A stretch of 35,740 bases of DNA from positions 1-35,740 of the IMG/VR virus record IMGVR_UViG_3300027749_000280. The stretch is one strand, 5' to 3'. The translations under genes and the position numbers were made by a program. The first letter of the stretch is position 1. Every line of letters begins with the position of its first letter. The notes below the pieces were generated by a model, which saw nothing but the letters and a program-made list of their open reading frames with translations, did no database searches and was not told where the DNA came from. Positions 25,119 to 31,036 of this stretch are shown piece by piece. The DNA comes from a virus.

Positions 25119-25624
25119 TCCCCATAGTCGCATCCCTATTAGGGACACTTGCCCAAAACGGGCTAGGTCTGCTGTCTAGCGCCATCCAAGCCAAAGGCAA
25201 GGAAGTAGTTGAAAACACATTGGGCGTGAAAATAGCTGACGCACCAACACCTGAAGATGTTTCTAAACTGCGCCAGCTTCAATTTGAACACGAAGAACGT
25301 TTGTTGGAGTTGGGAATAGAAAAAGCCAAAATGGAATTGGCTGAATTGGACTTGTTGGCAAAAGCTGCTCAAAATGACGCTGACAACATCACAGACCGTT
25401 GGCAAGCGGATATGAACAGTGACTCTTGGCTGTCCAAGAATATACGCCCCATGAGCCTTATAGCCATCTTTTTAGGCTATTTCTTGTTTGCCATGATGAG
25501 TGCTTACGGTTTGAACGCAAATGAATCTTATGTAACCTTGTTAGGCAACTGGGGGATGTTAATCATGGGCGCTTACTTTGGTGGTCGCACGGTTGAAAAG
25601 CTGGCAGAAATGAGGAAAAAATGA
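25115..25624 (+). CDS. Holin of the 3TM / GTA-release type
   Basis: 169 residues, ATG overlapping the previous TGA, with AAAAGGAAG upstream. The order is a hydrophobic N-terminal segment (IPIVASLLGTLAQNGLGLLS), a long helix (HEERLLELGIEKAKMELAEL), the family hallmark ITDRWQADMNSDSWLSKNIR, then hydrophobic helices PMSLIAIFLGYFLFAMMSAY and LLGNWGMLIMGAYFGGRTVE. This matches the 3TM holin family known from gene-transfer-agent release. It would permeabilise the inner membrane at a set time. The next gene encodes the peptidase it would release or activate. Confidence 0.78.
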   Translation: MIPIVASLLGTLAQNGLGLLSSAIQAKGKEVVENTLGVKIADAPTPEDVSKLRQLQFEHEERLLELGIEKAKMELAELDLLAKAAQNDADNITDRWQADMNSDSWLSKNIRPMSLIAIFLGYFLFAMMSAYGLNANESYVTLLGNWGMLIMGAYFGGRTVEKLAEMRKK

Positions 25625-25965
25625 GTCTAAACACCGAACAAGCCGCATTCTTGTTGGATGCCTGCAAACTGATCCAATACGCCACAGAACAAGGGTTTAC
25701 GGTTACTGGTGGAGAATTGGCGCGGACTCCTGAACAGCAAGCCATTTACTTTAAATCAGGTCGGTCAAAGACTATGAATAGCATTCACCTAAAACGCTGT
25801 GCTATTGACTTGAATTTTTTTAAGGGCGGTCAAATTATTTGGGATAAGGCGGTTCTTGCCCCTCTTGGGGCTTATTGGGAAACTCTGCATCCGAAGAATC
25901 GCTGGGGTGGGAACTTCTCCAATCTAGTGGATTGTCCACACTTTGAACGTGTGCCAACAGCATAG
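25621..25965 (+). CDS. Endolysin: M15-family L,D/D,D-peptidase
   Basis: 114 residues, ATG overlapping the holin stop. The zinc site of the M15 (VanY/CwlK-like) family is visible: SIHLKRCAIDL with Ser54, His56 and Asp63, and DCPHFE with Asp104 and His107. The GELARTPEQQAIYFKSGRSK segment before it is typical of phage L-alanyl-D-glutamate or D-Ala-D-Ala peptidases. No signal peptide, so export depends on the holin. It cuts peptidoglycan stem peptides for lysis. The 3' end overlaps the minus-strand gene 25835-26032. Confidence 0.88.
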   Translation: MSLNTEQAAFLLDACKLIQYATEQGFTVTGGELARTPEQQAIYFKSGRSKTMNSIHLKRCAIDLNFFKGGQIIWDKAVLAPLGAYWETLHPKNRWGGNFSNLVDCPHFERVPTA

Positions 25966-26032
25966 CAAAAAGAACCAAAGTACCAATCCCAATAATTGCG
26001 CCTAATGCCAAGGCAAGGACTGTGGCTATCAT
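25835..26032 (-). CDS. Small membrane protein at the end of the early operon
   Basis: 65 residues from ATG at 26032, which overlaps the stop of the upstream minus-strand gene (ATGA); the longer frame to 26065 is unnecessary. One strong membrane helix (TVLALALGAIIGIGTLVLFA) is followed by a hydrophilic tail rich in Pro, Ser and Asp. The last 131 bases are antisense to the endolysin 3' end. Function unknown; small early membrane proteins of phages often act in superinfection exclusion or host takeover, which is speculation here. Confidence 0.55.
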   Translation of the reverse strand: MIATVLALALGAIIGIGTLVLFAMLLAHVQSVDNPLDWRSSHPSDSSDAEFPNKPQEGQEPPYPK

Positions 26033-26331
26033 ATTAATTCCCTCTGCATAGGTACAAACCGCCATTCCCTTTCTGCCCTGCCTGAATTGGATTTTGTGGT
26101 GCGCCCTGTAAGTTCCACCCGCCCATCCTTTTCAAGTTCTTTCATGCGCCTAGCCACTTGGTTGCCATCAAGCCCCACAAGTTCAGCTATGCCATCCTTG
26201 CCCATTGGCCCAAATCGTTGCAGGCAGTCCACAATCTTTTCAAAGTGCTGTTTTGCAAGGTCAATTGATTGATCAGCAGCGGCGTGGCTGGTAAAAGGGT
26301 CAAGCCCCCTTGCTCTAAAAAGGTATGTCAT
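26029..26331 (-). CDS. Winged-helix DNA-binding protein
   Basis: 100 residues starting at MTYLFRARGLDP (ATG 26331), overlapping the SSB-like gene by 17 bases; the longer frame to 26418 would run deep into that gene. The central region is a winged helix: FEKIVDCLQRFGPMGKDGIA, ELVGLDGNQVARRMKELEKD (recognition helix), then the wing GRVELTGRTTKSNSGRAEREW. It would bind DNA, perhaps as an early regulator or accessory to recombination. No closer family is recognised. Confidence 0.65.
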   Translation of the reverse strand: MTYLFRARGLDPFTSHAAADQSIDLAKQHFEKIVDCLQRFGPMGKDGIAELVGLDGNQVARRMKELEKDGRVELTGRTTKSNSGRAEREWRFVPMQRELI

Positions 26332-26545
26332 CTCTAGCCCCTGTATTTGTCTTTTCTTCCAAGTCATAGCAATTTGCCCATCCAGCCCAACCCCCGTCCA
26401 CAATTGGTATTGAATCAATCTTAATTTTTAAATTTTCATTGTCATCCAAAAAGACTGAGCCAATGGTTTGGTAGCGTTTCTTTTCTTGCCCATCGCGGGT
26501 TTTGTATGTGCCAGTAATTACAACAATATTTTTAAATTTTTTCAT
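26315..26545 (-). CDS. SSB-like protein with DDIPF C-terminal tail
   Basis: 76 residues. It opens with strands (FKNIVVITGTYKTRDGQEKK, RYQTIGSVFLDDNENLKIKI) that fit a compact OB-fold-like barrel, and ends ARDDIPF. The DDIPF acidic tip is the hallmark by which single-stranded DNA-binding proteins recruit partner enzymes. It is much shorter than bacterial SSB. It lies directly after the exonuclease gene and near the ERF annealing gene, so a role in protecting ssDNA during recombination or replication is well supported by context. Confidence 0.68.
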   Translation of the reverse strand: MKKFKNIVVITGTYKTRDGQEKKRYQTIGSVFLDDNENLKIKIDSIPIVDGGWAGWANCYDLEEKTNTGARDDIPF

Positions 26546-26546
26546 T

Positions 26547-27158
26547 TCACACTTTCAGTTTGTTAAGTTTTTGAATTTTGTCTTCTACATCCATCAAAAA
26601 GTTGATGACTTCTTTTTCTAGTTGGGCAACATAGATAGGGTCAAACTCAACCCTTTTGATGAATATTTGCAAACCCTCTGCCATGCGTGGGTCAAAACTT
26701 ACAAAGTCACACCATTGGCGCATGGTGGAAGCCATTTGCCATTGCATTTGTGTGTTGTACTTTTCAGGCACTTTTTGATCAAGCAAAGTTTGAATGTGAG
26801 TTGAGGTGTTGGGGCATTTAATCTCTACTAAACCAAAATCCCCAACCAACCCATCAGGTGATGCACCAGCATCTTTGATTAATGGATGGGTAATAAACCC
26901 TACCTCAGATACTAAAACGTCCACCTTTGCCTCATAAGCGGCTCTAGCAAATGGTTCGGTATCAGTTCCCCATTGCATTGCTGAGTTGCTAAATGACTCT
27001 GCTGGTTTTCCTGTCATGCGTTCACACACAAGTTGCGCCATATAATTTTCTCTGCTGGCGCTAAAACCAGTTTTGGTTTTGGCAATAATGTCTGCCACTC
27101 TACTAGCGGTAACTTTGCCGCATCGGGCAGCAAACCATTCAACTGTTCCCTGTTCCAT
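26547..27158 (-). CDS. YqaJ/lambda-Exo-type recombination exonuclease
   Basis: 203 residues. The PD-(D/E)XK core is clear: WFAARCGKVTAS at the start, GTDTEP with Glu68, GASPDG with Asp102, and VEIKCP with Glu112 and Lys114. This is the YqaJ viral recombinase/lambda Exo family, which resects 5' ends of double-stranded DNA to give 3' single strands for an annealing protein. The ERF gene in the same operon is the natural partner. The start overlaps the upstream small gene by 20 bases. Confidence 0.88.
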   Translation of the reverse strand: MEQGTVEWFAARCGKVTASRVADIIAKTKTGFSASRENYMAQLVCERMTGKPAESFSNSAMQWGTDTEPFARAAYEAKVDVLVSEVGFITHPLIKDAGASPDGLVGDFGLVEIKCPNTSTHIQTLLDQKVPEKYNTQMQWQMASTMRQWCDFVSFDPRMAEGLQIFIKRVEFDPIYVAQLEKEVINFLMDVEDKIQKLNKLKV

Positions 27159-27360
27159 CTATAATCTCCAGTTTTTGTTTCAAAAGAATAAATGTTGCCA
27201 AATCAATTTGGCTGGCGGCTTTGTAAGCTCGTTTGCGCATATCGGTAGTCAATCTAAAAACTGTTTCATCTTTTGCAGCAATAGCCATTTGAAACTGCAA
27301 TAATTCCTCTATAGCTTGTTTTGCCATAAGCAAAGTTTCTAAGGATATTTCGTATTTCAT
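27139..27360 (-). CDS. Small helical early protein, unknown
   Basis: 73 residues between the exonuclease gene (20-base overlap) and a small upstream gene (ATGA overlap). It is all-helical with amphipathic stretches (TLLMAKQAIEELLQFQMAIA, then DLATFILLKQKLEIIDG). Early genes of this size next to exonucleases can be exonuclease inhibitors or modulators, but nothing in the sequence proves it. Confidence 0.55.
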   Translation of the reverse strand: MKYEISLETLLMAKQAIEELLQFQMAIAAKDETVFRLTTDMRKRAYKAASQIDLATFILLKQKLEIIDGTGNS

Positions 27361-27569
27361 GCTTCCCTCGCTTTCAACATTGCATCAGCTATGTCGTACG
27401 CCATTTCAGCATACAACGCTAACACCGGAGACAATGGTCTTTCTCCTGAAATAAGGGCTTGCATAGCTTTCGCTGCAAAGTAGTCCCGCAAGGTCATGCC
27501 ATAAGCTACGTTGTAACTGTCACGCTGGCTGTCAGGGAATAAGTAAGGAAATGCTGGCGGGTTGTTCAT
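27357..27569 (-). CDS. Small conserved-type phage protein
   Basis: 70 residues, coupled by ATGA overlaps to both neighbours. The sequence NNPPAFPYLFPDSQRDSYNV, then GMTLRDYFAAKAMQALIS, then AEMAYDIADAMLKARE follows a very common pattern in phage early regions (N-P-x-A-F-P, G-M-T-L-R-D-Y-F-A-A-K-A). No function is assigned to this group. The pattern itself makes it a real gene. Confidence 0.7.
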   Translation of the reverse strand: MNNPPAFPYLFPDSQRDSYNVAYGMTLRDYFAAKAMQALISGERPLSPVLALYAEMAYDIADAMLKAREA

Positions 27570-28132
27570 TTAGCTTCCAATTGTGATTTTTTTGCATCTT
27601 TTTTGGCAATAACTTTTGTTTGCCATGATTGTTCACCATTGGTTGCTTTGTAAGCGGCTTTGTAAGCTTCTTGCAACTCTTTAAGTGTGGTGACTTCATC
27701 CATTGCCGCAATCAAGTCAGTAATTTCATTTTCGTTAACAGTGGACTTAATCTCGGTGCGACGGCTGGCACTGTTGCCATCGTCATCTTCAGGGGCAATA
27801 CCGCAAGCCGACATAAGGGAATACCTACGAGCATAAGTAAGAGCCGAACCATAACCTTGTGGGTCGTGTTTGCTGGCTGGCACAAATAATTGCCCACAAT
27901 TTAATGTTTCGCCTGACTCATGGATGAATACAGTTTCTACAACTACACCATCTGGGTGGGGCTGATTTTGCTGTACTAATGCTATACCGTTGTCGTTTAA
28001 AGCGTCTATAACAGCCTCAACGCAAGCAGAAAGGTCTGCATATCGACTACGAAAATGCGGGTTGGTAGCGGTCTTTAAAGCGGGTCCAAATGCTTTTTGT
28101 GCTTTAACCAATGCGGTTGCAATATTTTTCAT
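27566..28132 (-). CDS. erf: ERF-family single-strand annealing protein
   Basis: 188 residues. The ERF domain is visible in NPHFRSRYADLSACVEAVID (24-43), the NDNGIALVQQ strand, and the signature GSALTYARRYSLMSACGIAP-EDDDGN (about 96-121). The C-terminal region is a helical, Lys-rich tail. ERF of P22 forms rings and anneals complementary single strands, working with a 5'-3' exonuclease. The YqaJ-type enzyme and SSB-like gene lie downstream in the same operon. ATGA couplings at both ends. Confidence 0.88.
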   Translation of the reverse strand: MKNIATALVKAQKAFGPALKTATNPHFRSRYADLSACVEAVIDALNDNGIALVQQNQPHPDGVVVETVFIHESGETLNCGQLFVPASKHDPQGYGSALTYARRYSLMSACGIAPEDDDGNSASRRTEIKSTVNENEITDLIAAMDEVTTLKELQEAYKAAYKATNGEQSWQTKVIAKKDAKKSQLEAK

Positions 28133-28362
28133 GCTTTTTCCTTATCAAGTTGTTCCAGTTTTTTTTCTGCATCAATTTCTGCTTTAATGCGGATGTATTC
28201 ATCTTTATCCATAACTTCGCAGTTAAGCCCAAATAAACTTTCGTCAAAGTCAATAAGGTCGTAAGTAAAATTGCTTTCTAACGTTTCTAAGTTGTAAGCT
28301 TTTTTAATGTATTCAGCAATAAAATGTTTTAAATCATTAATGTCAAGTTCTAGTCGCATCAT
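28129..28362 (-). CDS. Small acidic early protein, unknown
   Basis: 77 residues. Two adjacent ATGs exist; AAGGAAAATAA precedes the first (28362) with the spacing seen elsewhere in this genome, so that one is chosen. The protein is acidic and mixed in structure: LELDINDLKHFIAEYIKKAY, then DLIDFDESLFGLNCEV, then a charged helix. Its end overlaps the ERF start (ATGA). No recognised family. Confidence 0.55.
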   Translation of the reverse strand: MMRLELDINDLKHFIAEYIKKAYNLETLESNFTYDLIDFDESLFGLNCEVMDKDEYIRIKAEIDAEKKLEQLDKEKA

Positions 28363-28371
28363 TTATTTTCC

Positions 28372-28653
28372 TTAGTATGTGTAACGAGGGCCACAAGTAA
28401 CTTCCACAACAGTTTCTACCGTGTAGCCGTTTATCTTGCGTTTTGCGTAAATGGGTATAGCGCGCAGTCCTGATGTTTCGCATTGCTTAACCGCATCAAT
28501 AACTTCATTTCTACCCATAGGCTGAATTTGTTTATCCATTACCAGCTCTTGCATAGTGTTTGGAATTGGTTCAGGTCGTGATGTATATGCAATTGGTGGT
28601 GGTTGCTGGTTTGCGCATCCAACTAGAAGTAAAAGCAAAAGTGCAATTTTCAT
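28372..28653 (-). CDS. Early-operon lipoprotein
   Basis: 93 residues. The first 13 residues are a minimal signal peptide (MKIALLLLLLVGC) with lipobox Leu-Val-Gly-Cys, Cys13 being the lipidated residue. The mature part starts Pro-rich (NQQPPPIAYTSRPEPIP) and ends in a beta-rich segment with two Cys (QCETSGLRAIPIYAKR; VEVTCGPRYTY) that could form a disulphide in the periplasm. A ribosome site AGGA precedes. Lipoproteins expressed early by phages often block secondary infection; a role in lysis is unlikely away from the late cassette. Function not proven. Confidence 0.68.
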   Translation of the reverse strand: MKIALLLLLLVGCANQQPPPIAYTSRPEPIPNTMQELVMDKQIQPMGRNEVIDAVKQCETSGLRAIPIYAKRKINGYTVETVVEVTCGPRYTY

Positions 28654-28660
28654 TTTTATC

Positions 28661-28927
28661 CTAAAAATGGTTGTTTAAAATCAAGCTGTAAACCCGCGTA
28701 CTGCGTTGAGTGTCAACTTGGTAATCTGTGTGTTCTTTGGTGCATTGCAAAAGATAGTTGTATTCAGCTTTTGTTAAGTCGTTGGTAATTTCAATGTTGC
28801 CTTGCATAACAACAAGGTCAAAGAAACCGCTTAATTCCCAATCATCGCCCTCGCACCAAGTCCATTCAACATTAACCTCGCCAAAGCGGTTTAGGTATTC
28901 TTCAAAAGTGCCTGTTTCGTCCATCAT
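28661..28927 (-). CDS. Small acidic early protein, unknown
   Basis: 88 residues from ATG 28927, whose ATGA overlaps the stop of the upstream 38-residue gene; an extension to a TTG at 28936 is not needed. A second ATG at 28924 has better spacing from GGAG and may also be used. The protein is acidic and Trp-rich near the start (VNVEWTWCEGDDWELSGFFD) with strands and a helix (KAEYNYLLQCTKEHTDY) after. No recognised family. Confidence 0.5.
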   Translation of the reverse strand: MMDETGTFEEYLNRFGEVNVEWTWCEGDDWELSGFFDLVVMQGNIEITNDLTKAEYNYLLQCTKEHTDYQVDTQRSTRVYSLILNNHF

Positions 28928-29040
28928 GGTCTCCAAACAAAAATGTCAAGGGCAACCACCACAATAGCAATGATGGCAACAATGTAAACAGCGATTGCTG
29001 TCCAGTCGGTGGGTTTGGTGTATTTTTCTATTTCAAACAT
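28924..29040 (-). CDS. 38-residue single-pass membrane protein
   Basis: ATG at 29040 follows TTTAAGGAACAAGC, one of the strong ribosome sites of this genome. The product starts MFEIEKYTKPTDWT and continues with one membrane helix (AIAVYIVAIIAIVVVALDIF) ending VWRP. Its stop overlaps the next start (ATGA). The ribosome site and coupling support a real gene. Function unknown. Confidence 0.6.
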   Translation of the reverse strand: MFEIEKYTKPTDWTAIAVYIVAIIAIVVVALDIFVWRP

Positions 29041-29049
29041 GCTTGTTCC

Positions 29050-29265
29050 TTAAAGGCTTTTCATTAATTCAATTGCTTCACAACGGTAAACATTTGCAAT
29101 TCCATAATGTTGAATTGCTGAATTTATCCAATATTTATCAGGGTAGCGTTTCCAACTTTCTTCAATTTCAAAACGTTTTTCACAATCGGCGGCTTTAGCT
29201 ATATGCGCCCCTGCAAAACTAAGTTTTTGCAAAACTTCTATTGGTGCTGGTGTATGGTTGTTCAT
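29050..29265 (-). CDS. First gene of the early recombination operon, unknown
   Basis: 71 residues with an excellent AAGGAG Shine-Dalgarno eight bases before ATG 29265. It is the first gene behind the promoter at 29312-29340. Helical, with APIEVLQKLSFAGAHIAKAA, then CEKRFEIEESWKRYPDKYWI and ending in YRCEAIELMKSL. No recognised family. The lead position suggests an abundant early product. Confidence 0.55.
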   Translation of the reverse strand: MNNHTPAPIEVLQKLSFAGAHIAKAADCEKRFEIEESWKRYPDKYWINSAIQHYGIANVYRCEAIELMKSL

Positions 29266-29272
29266 ATTTACT

Positions 29273-29332
29273 CCTTAAAGACCCCTTGCGAAATTGCTAG
29301 GGCATGGTTGAATTGTAAAGGGTTCTTAACAG
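29273..29332 (-). repeat. Regulatory module copy 1 (pairs with 30628-30688)
   Basis: About 55 bases align with 30628-30688 at high identity, with one indel. Shared parts are CCTTAAAG (ribosome site on the minus strand), TGCGAAATTGCT, GG-ATGGTTG and ATTGTAAA-GGTTCTT. An AAGGACTTTC segment also recurs further out (29362 and 30725). Both copies stand in front of minus-strand transcription units. Confidence 0.8.
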
Positions 29333-29340
29333 CTTGTAAA
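29312..29340 (-). promoter_or_regulatory. Sigma70-type promoter for the minus-strand recombination operon
   Basis: On the minus strand, TTTACA (complement of 29335-29340) and TACAAT (complement of 29312-29317) are exactly 17 bases apart, each five of six to consensus. The spacer carries a degraded copy of the operator half-sites seen at 30669-30688. The leader is about 40 bases and holds a CCCT/AGGG-based hairpin (29283-29302). Confidence 0.68.
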
Positions 29341-29380
29341 GAATATTTTTTAGTTTTTATAAGGACTTTCCCTATGTTTG

Positions 29381-29404
29381 TAAAAAACAAGGGGCAAAAG
29401 CCCC
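29381..29404 (-). terminator. Rho-independent terminator of the DUF932 unit
   Basis: On the minus strand GGGGC-TTTT-GCCCC (29404-29391) is followed by TTGTTTTTTA. It lies immediately after the stop of the DUF932 gene and isolates it from the promoter of the next operon. Confidence 0.8.
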
Positions 29405-29409
29405 AAGTT

Positions 29410-30378
29410 TTATGCTAACAAAAGTGATTCGGCTTCGGTTTTAAGTCGATTGCCATTGCCGAACCATGCGTTGTTCATGCGACTGTCAACATTGTGTCCA
29501 CGTTCATGGTCGATGTATTGTGTGACTGCATTCAGTAAACCCCAACGTGTGCCATAAACACCTTGGTTGTTTGCACCAATTCCAGCGCCATCAAATAAAT
29601 CAAGTACTCTTTTAAAGCCTCGTGATTCTTTAAGTGCTTGGGTTTCAGGATCAAAAGATGGTGGAAATAATTGGCTAAAAAAGTCTTTTGCGTATGCCGA
29701 TGAAACATTTTGTCGGGCAAATGATCTGTATTTGTCCATCATTCCATCAAAACCACCAACGATGATGCCCAGCCTTTCACGCATCAGGCTTGAATCAAAG
29801 TCTGTGCCATGGGTCAACATGACACGACTTGGAGTTTTTTCGTTATCAGCCGCAGAAAGTGTGTTGTTACACACAACCCTGATGCTAGTGAATTGACCAA
29901 TTGTTGCGGCAGAGCCATCAAAAGATGTGCTGAGTAAAAGGTAACCCTTAACAGCATCATCGTGTAAAACCACAGCTTCTTTGTTGACATTTGCCAAAGC
30001 CCAAATTCGTTTGCCGCCCTTAATTGCACCAGCAACTTCTAATGTGAATCCAGCTGATTTAACCAAGGTATTGAAAAAGTCAAGAACATCGGCGGGCTGA
30101 TGAATTTTGTACCGATCAGATACCACGCCCAAAGGCATATCGGTGTCGTTGCGGTAAATCACAGTTTTGTTTTTTACTATCATGGGTGCGCCATGACCCT
30201 CAGGCCAAAACATAACAGGAGAGACTTGTGCCTCCCAATCTAGCCCAGCTTCTGTGCGCCACACATCAATAGGTGCATTTACTGTTAACTGTTGACCAAG
30301 GCCATGCCAAGGAGTTTTGTTGGCAAAAGCAATTTCTGCTTTGCCTGTCATTGCGTTGTTTTCAATTAAATGAGCCAT
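29410..30378 (-). CDS. DUF932 / LF-82-type phage-plasmid protein
   Basis: 322 residues, ATG after TTTAAGGAAAAAATC. The family hallmark WHGLGQQL occurs at 24-31, with WEAQVSPV, DRYKIHQPADVLDFFNTLVK, the segment FTSIRVVCNNTLSAA and the end GLLNAVTQYIDHERGH. DUF932 proteins are widespread on phages and plasmids, are usually expressed early, and have no firmly established biochemistry. Full length for the family. It is co-transcribed with the small gene upstream (30420-30620) and ends at a terminator. Confidence 0.85.
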   Translation of the reverse strand: MAHLIENNAMTGKAEIAFANKTPWHGLGQQLTVNAPIDVWRTEAGLDWEAQVSPVMFWPEGHGAPMIVKNKTVIYRNDTDMPLGVVSDRYKIHQPADVLDFFNTLVKSAGFTLEVAGAIKGGKRIWALANVNKEAVVLHDDAVKGYLLLSTSFDGSAATIGQFTSIRVVCNNTLSAADNEKTPSRVMLTHGTDFDSSLMRERLGIIVGGFDGMMDKYRSFARQNVSSAYAKDFFSQLFPPSFDPETQALKESRGFKRVLDLFDGAGIGANNQGVYGTRWGLLNAVTQYIDHERGHNVDSRMNNAWFGNGNRLKTEAESLLLA

Positions 30379-30396
30379 GATTTTTTCCTTAAAGAT

Positions 30397-30410
30397 GGGG
30401 CCGTAGCCCC
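30397..30410 (-). promoter_or_regulatory. Hairpin with UACG tetraloop before the DUF932 start
   Basis: On the minus strand the RNA reads GGGGC-UACG-GCCCC, a UNCG-class exceptionally stable loop. It lies nine bases after the stop of the upstream gene and directly before the DUF932 ribosome site. No T tract follows; it may block 3' decay or tune the ratio of the two products. Confidence 0.55.
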
Positions 30411-30419
30411 GTAATTTGA

Positions 30420-30620
30420 TTAAGCGTTTGCCAGTTGTTGATTGGTGGGTTTTTGTAAAAAACAGGCATCTAAAACGCCTGCATCAACAACCCGACCTGA
30501 AGGTGTGGTGTATTTAAGCGCAACCTTAAATTTGTCGATTGCTTGCACTGTGTAAACAGTAGCATCTACTAAGTCAGTAGCAACCACTTTCATGTTGATG
30601 TGAATTTCTTGAGGTTTCAT
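30420..30620 (-). CDS. Small early protein, unknown
   Basis: 66 residues with a TTTAAGGAAAAATT ribosome site. Beta-rich and compact: KPQEIHINMKVVATDLVDAT, VYTVQAIDKFKVALKYTTPS, GRVVDAGVLDACFLQKP, like a small SH3-type barrel. First gene behind the promoter/operator at 30668-30696 and upstream of DUF932. No recognised family. Confidence 0.55.
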   Translation of the reverse strand: MKPQEIHINMKVVATDLVDATVYTVQAIDKFKVALKYTTPSGRVVDAGVLDACFLQKPTNQQLANA

Positions 30621-30627
30621 AATTTTT

Positions 30628-30688
30628 CCTTAAAGTACCCTATGCGAAATTGCTGGGGAATGGTTGTATTGTAAATGGTTCTTTACAA
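30628..30688 (-). repeat. Regulatory module copy 2 (pairs with 29273-29332)
   Basis: Aligns with copy 1 from the ribosome site through the -10 and operator. Here the inverted repeat is intact, which suggests this is the tighter regulated copy. Confidence 0.8.
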
Positions 30689-30696
30689 ATTTTCAA
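30668..30696 (-). promoter_or_regulatory. Sigma70-type promoter for the 30420-DUF932 unit
   Basis: On the minus strand TTGAAA (complement of 30691-30696) and TACAAT (complement of 30668-30673) are 17 bases apart, five of six matches each. The -10 and spacer are covered by the inverted repeat at 30669-30688. Confidence 0.7.
30669..30688. promoter_or_regulatory. Operator-like inverted repeat
   Basis: TTGTAAA (30669-30675), six-base spacer, TTTACAA (30682-30688): a perfect 7-6-7 palindrome of the size bound by a small helix-turn-helix dimer. It overlaps the -10 of the minus-strand promoter. The DicC/YdaS-like gene transcribed divergently at 30766 is the obvious candidate binder; that link is inferred. 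Further half-sites TTGTAAA occur at 29313, 29334 and 29378. Confidence 0.6.
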
Positions 30697-30707
30697 TGTA
30701 ATTATTT

Positions 30708-30732
30708 AAGTCCTTTTATTTTTGAAGGACTT
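30708..30732. repeat. Inverted repeat in the divergent regulatory region
   Basis: AAGTCCTT (30708-30715) and AAGGACTT (30725-30732) form a perfect 8-bp palindrome with a nine-base loop between the divergent promoters. The right arm with TTC also appears near 29362. Could be a second protein site. Confidence 0.5.
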
Positions 30733-30753
30733 TCATGTTTACCTTGCTTAACA

Positions 30754-30759
30754 TACAAT
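30754..30759 (+). promoter_or_regulatory. -10 element for the Cro-like gene, likely leaderless
   Basis: TACAAT ends six bases before the ATG at 30766, which places the expected transcription start on the start codon. The -35 region is weak, and no Shine-Dalgarno is present before the ATG. Compare 33510-33515. Confidence 0.45.
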
Positions 30760-30765
30760 GCCGGT

Positions 30766-30942
30766 ATGACAAAAGAACAGCTTATTCGATTGGCGGGCTC
30801 ACAGAGTGAGCTTGCACGCATTTTGGGTATTACTAGAGCGGCTGTAAATCAATGGCCACAAATACCTGAAGGCAGACTTTGGCAACTTCGTGTTTTGCGA
30901 CCTGAATGGTTCACAAACAAAGTTACGACTTTTGGGTTATAG
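30766..30942 (+). CDS. DicC/YdaS (Cro-like) helix-turn-helix regulator
   Basis: 58 residues from ATG 30766; an upstream in-frame start at 30664 would run through the operator region and is rejected. The HTH is clear: LIRLAGSQSELARILGITRA, then AVNQWPQIPEGRLWQLRVLRPEWF, which follows the DicC/YdaS pattern (short Cro-type repressors with W-x-x-x-x-PEGR). It is divergent from the minus-strand early unit and next to the operator palindrome, so it probably controls both directions. No CI-size partner repressor is found in the window. Confidence 0.78.
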   Translation: MTKEQLIRLAGSQSELARILGITRAAVNQWPQIPEGRLWQLRVLRPEWFTNKVTTFGL

Positions 30943-31036
30943 TTGAGACACGGCTACCTTTAGCGGGGGAAAAGACGATTCATCACCGTTCTGCCGATGT
31001 TTCTTTTTGTGATGATGACCAATGATGTGAGGTTTT

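Noticed and set aside
25563-25745. Nested minus-strand frame opposite holin and endolysin as an o-spanin
   Set aside because: No lipobox or signal peptide, antisense to conserved holin and peptidase motifs.
30960-31005. Replication origin or iterons before the DUF1376 gene (TCATCAC / GTGATGA inverted repeat)
   Set aside because: A single weak 7-bp inverted repeat with a long loop; no tandem repeats or AT-rich unwinding region was seen.
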